Source of the DNA: Plebeiibacterium sediminum
GTDB lineage: Bacteria; Bacteroidota; Bacteroidia; Bacteroidales; Marinilabiliaceae
Reading direction: 5' to 3'
DNA length: 61,343 bases
NCBI RefSeq assembly: GCF_026013605.1
Contig: NZ_JAPDPJ010000037.1
Span: 1-61,343 of the forward strand
Both the position numbers and the translations under genes were made by a program. Below the pieces are notes generated by a model. That model did not search any database, was not told the DNA's origin, and saw nothing but the letters and a program-made list of their open reading frames with translations. Positions 17,107 through 24,884 of this stretch are shown piece by piece. Within the stretch, counting starts at the first letter, position 1, and every line of letters starts with the position of its first letter.

Positions 17107-17739
17107 ATGATAAATATAGCGATAGTTGATGACCATGAAATGTTCAGGGAAGGTCTGGTTCTTGTTCTAAGTCAGGTTGATGAAATAAATGTTGTTGGAA
17201 ATTTTAATTCCGGTGATTCATTTCTGAAGGCTTTGGAAGAATTGGATATAGATATTGTTTTAATGGATATTAAAATGGAAGGGTTAAATGGGATTGAAAC
17301 CACTCAAAGAGCAAAGTCTGTAAAACCCGATTTAAAAGTAATAGCTGTTACCATGTTTGTTGAAGATTCGTATTATATGCAAATGATTAATGCCGGGGCT
17401 CATGGTTTTGTATTAAAAAAAGCAGGTAAGTATGAGTTAGTCCAAGCCATACACGAAGTAAACAATGGGGGTAATTATTTTTCGCAGGAAATATTGCAAA
17501 AGATGGCTTTTAAAGCAATATCAGGTAAAGATGAAAAGGAAAACCAGTTATCAACCCGTGAGGTTGAGGTTTTGCAATTGATATGTAAGGGATTATCAAC
17601 AAAAGAAATTTCAGAAGCTCTTTTTATCAGTCAGAAAACAGTAGAAGTTCATCGTTCAAATATACTTCGTAAGTCAGATCAAAAAAACATAGCACAATTG
17701 GTAATATGGGCAATAAAAAACAACTATACTACCATATAA
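17107..17739 (+). CDS. NarL/FixJ family response regulator
   Basis: A 210-residue response regulator, partner of the kinase ending 6 bases upstream. The receiver has Asp8/Asp9, phosphoacceptor Asp54 (VLMDIKM), Thr in VTMF and Lys in VLKKAG. The LuxR-type helix-turn-helix is at residues about 145-205 (LSTREVEVLQLICKGLSTKE, KTVEVHRSNIL). It probably controls the following receiver-barrel-binding-protein unit and perhaps its own operon, since both share the AGTGCGCAAATTTG motif; that is inference. Confidence 0.93.
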   Translation: MINIAIVDDHEMFREGLVLVLSQVDEINVVGNFNSGDSFLKALEELDIDIVLMDIKMEGLNGIETTQRAKSVKPDLKVIAVTMFVEDSYYMQMINAGAHGFVLKKAGKYELVQAIHEVNNGGNYFSQEILQKMAFKAISGKDEKENQLSTREVEVLQLICKGLSTKEISEALFISQKTVEVHRSNILRKSDQKNIAQLVIWAIKNNYTTI

Positions 17740-17773
17740 TTTTGAATTAAATAAATACGTTTTAATGATATCT

Positions 17774-17816
17774 AAACCATAATTCAGCTTAGAAAGTTGT
17801 TTTATGGTTTCTTTAT
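17774..17816 (+). terminator. Possible terminator of the kinase/regulator operon
   Basis: A 9-bp stem (AAACCATAA with TTATGGTTT), a 19-base loop and a CTTTATTT tail, 35 bases after the regulator stop. The long loop and broken T run make it moderate. Confidence 0.45.
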
Positions 17817-17918
17817 TTATATCCGGATTGCTCAAAATCATCTTCTATAAAGATATATTCACATTTTATACAGAATAAAAGTTTCTTCATATCAATAGTT
17901 TACATGTATTCAAACTTT

Positions 17919-18012
17919 ACTAAGGGAAAACCCTTAGTCTAATTAAGTACTTTACTACTTTTAATTACATGTTATTCCCATTTCCAAGTCTTTTAAAAGT
18001 GCGCAAATTTGC
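17919..18012 (+). promoter_or_regulatory. Operator-like region upstream of the lone receiver operon
   Basis: ACTAAGGG-AAAA-CCCTTAGT (17919-17938) is a perfect inverted repeat. Sixty bases on, AGTGCGCAAATTTG (17998-18011) repeats the motif at 14974, here extended into the 10-bp palindrome GCAAATTTGC (18003-18012), 19 bases before the start codon. The inverted repeat fits a dimeric regulator site and has no T run that would make it a terminator. Confidence 0.5.
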
Positions 18013-18030
18013 ATTGTTAAAAAATTAATA

Positions 18031-18447
18031 ATGATCAAGGGGATAAAAATAAGCATCGTTCATGACAATAGAATCTTTCGTGAGGGATTGCGTTTTTTTA
18101 TTGAAGACCAAACAGACTGGTGTATTCTTCATGAAACCGGATCTGGAGCAGAGTTCATGAAATTACAAATAAATGAATTTCCGGATGTGGTTCTTATGGA
18201 TATCAATAAGCCTGATAAGGAAGGTTTTAACCTTGCAACTGATTTTTTTTCAAAATATGCCCAATACAATATTAAAGTAATTGGACTGACTATGTATGCT
18301 AACGATTCACATATTAAATCGTGTAAGGAAGCTGGAATAAGTGGTTGTTTATTAAAGAAAGATATTTATAAACACCTGCCGGAAGCAGTAGAAGAAGTGA
18401 TCAATAATAAGTTCTACTTCACTAGCTGTATCCAAACCAAGAGATAG
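18031..18447 (+). CDS. Stand-alone receiver domain protein
   Basis: A 138-residue receiver related to the N-terminal half of the upstream NarL-type regulator (same REGL.F motif after the active site) but with no DNA-binding domain. Phosphoacceptor Asp57 (VVLMDINKPD), Thr87 and Lys109 are kept. The magnesium-binding pair, Asp-Asp in normal receivers, is His11-Asp12 (IVHDNRIF), which could weaken phosphorylation. It probably arose by duplication and truncation of the regulator; 18 residues after the receiver core end in a plain tail. The outer-membrane gene starts 24 bases later, so they are co-transcribed. Its role may be a phosphate sink or a partner-binding switch. Confidence 0.85.
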   Translation: MIKGIKISIVHDNRIFREGLRFFIEDQTDWCILHETGSGAEFMKLQINEFPDVVLMDINKPDKEGFNLATDFFSKYAQYNIKVIGLTMYANDSHIKSCKEAGISGCLLKKDIYKHLPEAVEEVINNKFYFTSCIQTKR

Positions 18448-18471
18448 TGATTAGGATATATATTTATAGGA

Positions 18472-19560
18472 ATGAGGAATAGTGTTAAGTTTATTGGAAG
18501 TTTAATGATGTTGCTTATAGTAGTGACAACGTTAAAGGCTCAGGAGGGATGGGAGCCACAAAAGCGAATCACCGGCTACATATCATCAGAAGTTGATGTG
18601 TTTAGCGAGTTGGAAGGATATGATAACAGTTATGGATTATCATTATCTGAAGCAGGAATTTTAGCAAGTTATCAGCCAAAAGAAAATTTAGTTTTTAAAG
18701 CTGTATTTGTGTATCGACCTGATTTTTCTTTTAATCAGATGTTAAATGAAGCAAATGTACAGTATAAGGTTTCTGATTTGGTAAATTTTAAAGTAGGGCG
18801 TTTTTTAACTCCGCTTAGCCCAATGAATACTTATTATTATGCACCGGTAAATACAAGTGCAACGTTACCTATGCTAATTTCAAATCATGAGTTTTTTCCT
18901 TTAAATATGGATGCTCTCTCCATTGCAGGACGTACAGGGTTTAATTTTAAATTAAGCTACGAAGCGTTTGTAGGAGGTTATAGAAATACTACATGGATGA
19001 GGACCGGAGCTGTAGGATTCTTTGGCGATGAAGTGGCATACTATAAAAAGAAACTCAATAGTGAATATACCATTGATGAATCTTTTAATAATTCATCCAA
19101 TGTTGCTGTAGGTGGTAATGTACATTTATCTTATAAGGATTATGTAACTGTAGGTGTAAATGTTTTTAAGCCACGAAATGAAAATATGGCCATTTTTGTT
19201 CCAGCTTATAATTTAACAAGAAAACTAAAAAAGGAGCTTGTTGCTTATGGTGTGGATTTTAAGTTAAGTTTAAATAACACCAGCGTTATAGGAGAAGTTT
19301 GGAATACTGATTTTTCAATGAATGGGACATCCGTCGACTTAAATGGTGCCTTTGTACAACTTAGTCAGGAAATAGGTAAAGTAACACCATTTGTTCGTTA
19401 CGAGGATCAAACAACTAATGATATATCTTTTAAAAGATATACAGGAGGAATGATGTTTAAGCCAACTTTTGAAACCACTGTTAAATTAGAGTATTTGCAT
19501 TACGACCATAAAGTAGAAAATGTTGATGGTGCTGTGCTTTCTTTAATTTATTCGTTTTAA
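18472..19560 (+). CDS. Outer-membrane beta-barrel (porin-like) protein
   Basis: A 362-residue protein with a signal peptide (residues 1-23, cleavage after KAQ) and alternating hydrophobic/polar strands throughout, ending in LSLIYSF with the terminal Phe of outer-membrane barrels. It resembles porins of the phosphate-selective OprP/O type or generic Bacteroidota channels, such as FKAVFVYRPDFSFNQM and FKVGRFLTPLSPMNTYYYAP. The latter is a porin-like loop motif. Neighbours are a receiver 24 bases upstream and a small phosphate-binding-like protein 51 bases downstream, so the group may sense or take up an anion. Specificity cannot be read. Confidence 0.7.
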   Translation: MRNSVKFIGSLMMLLIVVTTLKAQEGWEPQKRITGYISSEVDVFSELEGYDNSYGLSLSEAGILASYQPKENLVFKAVFVYRPDFSFNQMLNEANVQYKVSDLVNFKVGRFLTPLSPMNTYYYAPVNTSATLPMLISNHEFFPLNMDALSIAGRTGFNFKLSYEAFVGGYRNTTWMRTGAVGFFGDEVAYYKKKLNSEYTIDESFNNSSNVAVGGNVHLSYKDYVTVGVNVFKPRNENMAIFVPAYNLTRKLKKELVAYGVDFKLSLNNTSVIGEVWNTDFSMNGTSVDLNGAFVQLSQEIGKVTPFVRYEDQTTNDISFKRYTGGMMFKPTFETTVKLEYLHYDHKVENVDGAVLSLIYSF

Positions 19561-19611
19561 GAAACAGAGGAGATTTTAAAGTAAAAGTTTATCGTTGAAA
19601 AATGAAGTAAG

Positions 19612-20037
19612 ATGAAGAAGTTAATCATATTAATGCTTGTTGTACTTGCAATTTGTACTGCAGAAGCAACAGCTCAATCATATAGAATTATAGTTAATGA
19701 GTCAAACACTGTTAGTTCAATTAGTCAAAAAGAACTGGCTATGGTGTTCTTAAAAAAGCGTAAAAAATGGGATGATGGTACTAACATTATGCCTGTTGAC
19801 CAAAAGGCAAATGCTAAGGTAAGAGAAACCTTTTCAATGGAAGTGTTTAAGAAAAAAGTAGCAGCGATAAGAAGCTACTGGCAAAAAGCCATGTTTTCAG
19901 GAATGGCTGCCGGACCAGATGAAAAGAATTCCGACTTAGATGTGATTGAATATGTCAAACACAATAAAGGAGCCATTGGATATATTTCATCAACTGCACC
20001 ATTGAATGGTGTAAAAGTAATATCAGTGAAAGAATAG
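19612..20037 (+). CDS. Small PstS-like phosphate-binding-family protein
   Basis: A 141-residue secreted protein with a signal peptide (residues 1-21, ending ATAQ). The mature part resembles one lobe of phosphate ABC transporter binding proteins of the PstS/PBP-like family: VNESNTVSSISQKELAMVFLKKRKKW, then RSYWQKAMFSGMA and HNKGAIGYIS. Full PstS proteins are twice as long or more, and there is no pst transporter gene nearby, so this is likely a ligand-sensing or accessory protein. It follows the barrel gene by 51 bases in the same operon as the lone receiver. Regulatory link to the PAS kinase system is inferred. Confidence 0.78.
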   Translation: MKKLIILMLVVLAICTAEATAQSYRIIVNESNTVSSISQKELAMVFLKKRKKWDDGTNIMPVDQKANAKVRETFSMEVFKKKVAAIRSYWQKAMFSGMAAGPDEKNSDLDVIEYVKHNKGAIGYISSTAPLNGVKVISVKE

Positions 20038-20183
20038 GTAGTAGGTTATACTAATTAAATATAGTGTCAAATGAATTGATTTACCCAATCAACATTTTAT
20101 TGGTACTAAAAACAAACACAAAAGAGTCTTTGAAAGAAGATATTTTATTTCTGTGGTAGAAAATAAGTATTGTGTTATTTAGT

Positions 20184-20248
20184 GGTGGATCTCATCAGTG
20201 CTTTGCAAATACGGGGGTAAAGTACAGGTTGGGGTCCACCTTTTTTTT
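20184..20248 (+). ncRNA. Structured RNA-like segment with terminator tail
   Basis: GGTGGATC (20184-20191) pairs with GGTCCACC (20233-20240), followed directly by eight T. Inside, GTGCTTT (20198-20204) pairs with AAAGTAC (20219-20225), leaving a purine-rich loop (GCAAATACGGGGGT). It is about 146 bases after the small binding protein, too far for a simple terminator, and more elaborate than one. It could be a small RNA or a long operon end. I see no clear promoter in front. The flanks in 20038-20549 show no gene. Confidence 0.4.
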
Positions 20249-20263
20249 AGAAAAATTAAAGTG

Positions 20264-20307
20264 AAGTCCATTGGAGTTGTTATCAACGCTAATGGACTTT
20301 GTTTTTT
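20264..20307 (+). terminator. Second terminator hairpin
   Basis: A 9-bp stem (AAGTCCATT with AATGGACTT), whose 18-base loop contains a nested GTTG-TTAT-CAAC hairpin, and a GTTTTTT tail. It comes 16 bases after the previous T run. Confidence 0.7.
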
Positions 20308-20549
20308 ATAACCTATCGTAATTTGAGTTTGTATTCAAATATTCATAATGTAATGGATGCAGATAAGTAGGATGCTATTTATTTTTTGAATTTATACGAG
20401 GATTATTTGAACTAGAGAGCTTGTTTTAATGTTATCCATATACAAAACAATTATTTAATGGTATTTTTATTTATGTCAGCTCAACATTTTGCAAATAGGC
20501 TTATATTGGTAAAATATTTGTATAACAAATCAGAAACAATAATAAACAT

Positions 20550-23500
20550 ATGAAGAAAAAGATTTTAAAAATAGTAAAGAAGGTTCTGCTTGCTCTACTG
20601 TTTTTAATGTTATTCATATTATTGATTCTGCAGCTGCCTTTTATTCAAAATACAATAAAAAATAAGGTGTTGGTTTTGGTAAACCAGCAACTCGAAGTAC
20701 CTCTTTCTGTTGAAAAAATAAAGATTTCATTTTTCGATTATATCAAGGTAAAAAAGGCCTTATGGGGAATACCTGAACAAGACACGTTGATGTACATTAA
20801 GGAGTTATCCGTTGATGTGCATTTTATCGATTTACTAAAAAATAAAATCCATATTGAAGAGTTGCACCTGGATGGCCTGAAAGGAAATATTTTCAAAGAA
20901 TTGGGCGATGGTGCACTTAATATTACCAAGGCAATAAAAATCAACTCCGATACACTTAGTGTGGATACAACAAAGAGTTCCAGTTCTGTGGATATTGCGC
21001 TGGATAGATTGTTACTGACTAACATTAAAATGCTTTACCACGATGAGGTAGATAGTAGTAAAATGGTAGCAAAACTCAAGTTGTTAGACTTGAAAATAGA
21101 CAGCATTGATATTCAAAAAAATAGCTATAATGTGCGTTCTATTAAGCTTGATGGAGTAAGTTTTAAGCAGGATGTTTATAAAACACATGATGAGATTGAG
21201 GATTCATTAGATTCAGATACTACAACTACAGAATTAGATTATCAAATATCAATAAAGGATGTCGTTGAAGTCAGTAATTTAAATCTGTATTTGAAAGATC
21301 AGCGTACCCAAAAAGACTTTAAATTAGAAAATACATCATTCGTTATCAAACCGGAATGGATTCATTTATCGGAACAAAATATAAAGCTTAAACAGTTTAA
21401 TATATTGCGAACAGATGTTTCTCTTTTAACTTCAGAAACTACAGAAACAGCAGAAGTAAAATCCGGAGAAAGTAAACCGTTTTCATTCGAAGACATAGGA
21501 TGGAATATTGAGTTGTTGGACTTTAAGTTGAATCGAGGTTCTTTCCATGCTGCAAATATGGACTCTGCGGGTAAAGCATTGGGAACTCCTTTGTTTTTGG
21601 ATAGTTTGCAGTTGCAGCTTAAGCATTTAATATTGGATAAAACTCATCTCGAAGCATCTGTACCATCAGTTCAGATGCGATATAACAAAAAAGTGCATTT
21701 GCAGCACTTATCAACACATTTGTGGTTAGACGAAAGAAAGGCTCAGATCAGACAACTGAAATTTGAGACAGTAAAGAGTATGGCAAAGATGGATGCTGGT
21801 GTGTATTATGATTCTTTTCAACAGTTAAGTGACCATCCGGAAAAGGCTCAGCTAAGTATTCTATTAGATACCCGATTGAATAGTGCTGATATATCAGAGA
21901 TTACTCAACAGTCATTGAATTTAGAGAAAGATGTTGTTTTAAACCTTAATACAGAAATTAAAGGAAGCTTATCAAAACTTGAATTAAAAAACTTGCAAGG
22001 AAGTATAAACCATTCATTTTTGTTGGATGTAAAAGGTGAGTTGAGTCATTTAAATGATATGGACAGGCTAAAGGCAAATGTGCAATTGAATAAATTACAG
22101 TTGAGCACACCAGAGCTAATTTCATATTTACCAGATTCCATTCTTCCTGGTTCTGTTCATTATCCCGATTCTATTTTGTTAAAAGGTAGCTTTAAGGGAT
22201 CAAAGGCAAAATTGGCAGCAGATCTTCAATTACAAAGTTCAGTGGGTAACCTGGAAGCTTTATTAAATGTTAATTTGGACTCTATACCAAATACTGAATT
22301 TTATGATGCCAAATTAAATGTAGATCAGTTGAATTTGGGATATATTTTACAGAAAGAAGATACATTGCAAACGCTCTCAATGACTGGTTCAATCTCCGGA
22401 TCAACAAAGGATTTTAAAAATCCGGAATTGACAATGAATCTTTATCTTTTGCAATTAGGTTTATTGCATTATACCTATAAAGACGGATTGATAAACGGAA
22501 ACTATTCGCAAAAATATTTTAAAGGAAATGTTGAAATTAACGATGAAAATCTGGCTTTAAAATTTAATGGTGAACTTGATATAGAAGATTCTATTCCATT
22601 TATAAATGCCGATTTGCGTTTAAGAAATGCCAACTTAAAAACACTTCGTTTAATGAGTGATTCCAGCTCAGTAAAAGGAAATATAAATATTTCTGTTGAA
22701 GGTGGAGAATGGAATAAATTAAAGGGAAATATAGCATTGAATCATTTTCAATATCAAACATTGGATCAAAAGTATGCTTTGGATAGTTTAAATATTGATT
22801 TAAAGCAAATGACAGATTCCTCTTTGTATCATTTAGCGATACATCAAATTTATAGTCAGGATACCTTACTGTTAAAGAGCATTGATGTCCAGGCATTTCT
22901 GAAGGGAAATAAGGCTTTGCTTAATTATGAATTAGCTGGAGAGGACAGAGATAAATTAAAATCAAAGAAAGTTATACTTCAGGGAAATGGTGCGTTTCAA
23001 TTGCAAAATGATACCATGTTGCTAAATACTGATTTACTATGGTATCAGCAGTTGTTGCAAGATCCGTTGAAACTGAATTTAGATGTTTCACAAATCAAAA
23101 CAGAAGAATTTAATACTTATAGTATTAAAGCTTTGGGAGATCAAATTAATTTAAACGGCTATGCCAAAATATTTGATGCATCTGTCTCTGATGAAATAGA
23201 GGCCGCGGTTAATATTGATTCTCTTGATTTTAGTTTAATAGAACCATTAACCCACCAATATTTAAATACTTTTGAAGGTCATTTATCCGGTGAGGTGGGT
23301 ATCACAGGGAATAAAAGTAATCCGGAAATAGACGGATATCTTTTGCTTAAGAACACAAAGTTAAATCCATCCGTTGTAAATACTGATTTCAATATTGAGG
23401 AAGGTAAAATAACACTCAATAATAGTTTAATTACTTTCAATCGTCTTAAAATTACAGATAAAGATAACGATGAGGCTTATTTAGATGGAACTGTAAATTT

Positions 23501-24884
23501 TGCTGAATTATCAGACCCTGTATTTGATTTAAGGTTGAATGCCAATCAGTTTTTACTTTTGAATAAAACTGAAAGTTCGCAAGGGAATTATTTTGGAAAG
23601 GTAGTTGCCGATTTAAATGCCAGAGTATCCGGAAATACTGAAAGTCCTGATATTATTTTAACTACAGCATTTAATCACAAATCAGATTTAACATACGTGG
23701 TTACTTCTTCAGAACCTAAAGCTGCCAGTCAGGATGATGTAGTGGTTTTTATAAAAGATAGCACAACAATGGCCCAACAGGATTCCATAGATCAGGATCT
23801 AATGGCTGTAAATATGAAAGGAATAAATATTGCAACCAATATTAGTGTTTCTGATCAGATGGATGTGACTTTGGTTATTGATCCGGCATCCAATGAGAGG
23901 TTAAATATTGTTGGGAATGGAGATTTGAGTTTGGCTATAGATCCGTCCGGTAATCAAACTTTGACAGGACAATACCGGATAAAGAAAGGATTTTACACAC
24001 TTCGTCTTTATGATGTGATAAAAAGAGATTTTGAAATAAAGGAGGGCAGTTCATTAACCTGGTATGGAGATGTGATGAATGCGAATGCAAATATTTCAGC
24101 CATTTATAAAGTTCGAACAAATGCACTTTCGTTAATGGGTGTAACTCAAAGTCAGTTAAGCGATACGGAGTATTCTGCCTATAATACAACAATAAATGTT
24201 GAGGTGGTTATGAATCTATCTGGGAATCTTTTGTCGCCGGATATTGATTTTGATATTAATCTTACCGATAAAAATGTAAATAGTAATATTGAGTCTGCTA
24301 TAACTCAGTTGGGTAATGATGAATCGGAATTGAATAAACAGGTATTCTCCCTGTTGATTTTGAATCGTTTTTCCAGTAACAGGGCATCTGCCTCTACAAC
24401 GGTTTCGTACGAAATAGAAAATACTGCCCGACAGAGTTTAAGTAAGTTGTTATCTCAACAGTTAAATCGTTTTTCTAATCAGTACTTAAAAGGTGTGGAT
24501 GTTTCTTTTGATATCGATTCCTATAATCAGGTGGTGGAAAATCAGGTAAATACTCGTACCGATGTAAGTGTGGATGTTTCCCAAAACTTGTTTAATGAAC
24601 GATTGAAATTAACAGTAGGAGGTAATGTAGCTGTAGAAGAAAATAAACAACAAGGCAGGGCTTCGTCCAGTGATTTAACCGGAGATTTTGAAGTGGAATA
24701 TAAAATAAGTAAAGACGGAACTTATCGTGTAAAAGCTTTTAATAAAACAGAGTACGAAGATGAACTAAACGGGGATGTTACAAAAACAGGCCTTTCCTTT
24801 ATGTTTATTAAAGATTTTACCCGATTTAGCGATTTATTTAAAAACCGTAAAAAGAAAAATCAGGAGAATGATAAGAAGGAATAA
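20550..24884 (+). CDS. tamB: TamB-like translocation/assembly module protein
   Basis: A 1444-residue protein with one N-terminal signal-anchor (residues about 8-30) followed by a very long beta-strand-rich region. The C-terminal part (residues about 1000-1400) matches the DUF490/TamB domain, with GNGDLSLAIDPSGNQTLTGQ and SALTQLGND-like segments near IESAITQLGNDESELNKQVF. TamB proteins bridge the inner and outer membranes and help insert outer-membrane proteins or carry phospholipids. The length fits. The gene overlaps the next gene, tamL, by 17 bases, a tight operon seen across Bacteroidota. AATATTTG at 20513-20520, with TTTG at 20488-20491, could be its promoter. Identification is by domain character and context, so the exact substrate is unknown. 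Confidence 0.88.
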   Translation: MKKKILKIVKKVLLALLFLMLFILLILQLPFIQNTIKNKVLVLVNQQLEVPLSVEKIKISFFDYIKVKKALWGIPEQDTLMYIKELSVDVHFIDLLKNKIHIEELHLDGLKGNIFKELGDGALNITKAIKINSDTLSVDTTKSSSSVDIALDRLLLTNIKMLYHDEVDSSKMVAKLKLLDLKIDSIDIQKNSYNVRSIKLDGVSFKQDVYKTHDEIEDSLDSDTTTTELDYQISIKDVVEVSNLNLYLKDQRTQKDFKLENTSFVIKPEWIHLSEQNIKLKQFNILRTDVSLLTSETTETAEVKSGESKPFSFEDIGWNIELLDFKLNRGSFHAANMDSAGKALGTPLFLDSLQLQLKHLILDKTHLEASVPSVQMRYNKKVHLQHLSTHLWLDERKAQIRQLKFETVKSMAKMDAGVYYDSFQQLSDHPEKAQLSILLDTRLNSADISEITQQSLNLEKDVVLNLNTEIKGSLSKLELKNLQGSINHSFLLDVKGELSHLNDMDRLKANVQLNKLQLSTPELISYLPDSILPGSVHYPDSILLKGSFKGSKAKLAADLQLQSSVGNLEALLNVNLDSIPNTEFYDAKLNVDQLNLGYILQKEDTLQTLSMTGSISGSTKDFKNPELTMNLYLLQLGLLHYTYKDGLINGNYSQKYFKGNVEINDENLALKFNGELDIEDSIPFINADLRLRNANLKTLRLMSDSSSVKGNINISVEGGEWNKLKGNIALNHFQYQTLDQKYALDSLNIDLKQMTDSSLYHLAIHQIYSQDTLLLKSIDVQAFLKGNKALLNYELAGEDRDKLKSKKVILQGNGAFQLQNDTMLLNTDLLWYQQLLQDPLKLNLDVSQIKTEEFNTYSIKALGDQINLNGYAKIFDASVSDEIEAAVNIDSLDFSLIEPLTHQYLNTFEGHLSGEVGITGNKSNPEIDGYLLLKNTKLNPSVVNTDFNIEEGKITLNNSLITFNRLKITDKDNDEAYLDGTVNFAELSDPVFDLRLNANQFLLLNKTESSQGNYFGKVVADLNARVSGNTESPDIILTTAFNHKSDLTYVVTSSEPKAASQDDVVVFIKDSTTMAQQDSIDQDLMAVNMKGINIATNISVSDQMDVTLVIDPASNERLNIVGNGDLSLAIDPSGNQTLTGQYRIKKGFYTLRLYDVIKRDFEIKEGSSLTWYGDVMNANANISAIYKVRTNALSLMGVTQSQLSDTEYSAYNTTINVEVVMNLSGNLLSPDIDFDINLTDKNVNSNIESAITQLGNDESELNKQVFSLLILNRFSSNRASASTTVSYEIENTARQSLSKLLSQQLNRFSNQYLKGVDVSFDIDSYNQVVENQVNTRTDVSVDVSQNLFNERLKLTVGGNVAVEENKQQGRASSSDLTGDFEVEYKISKDGTYRVKAFNKTEYEDELNGDVTKTGLSFMFIKDFTRFSDLFKNRKKKNQENDKKE

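Noticed and set aside
24775-24867. Longer start for tamL inside tamB
   Set aside because: ATG 24868 gives a proper lipoprotein signal with Cys21; the upstream extension would block it.
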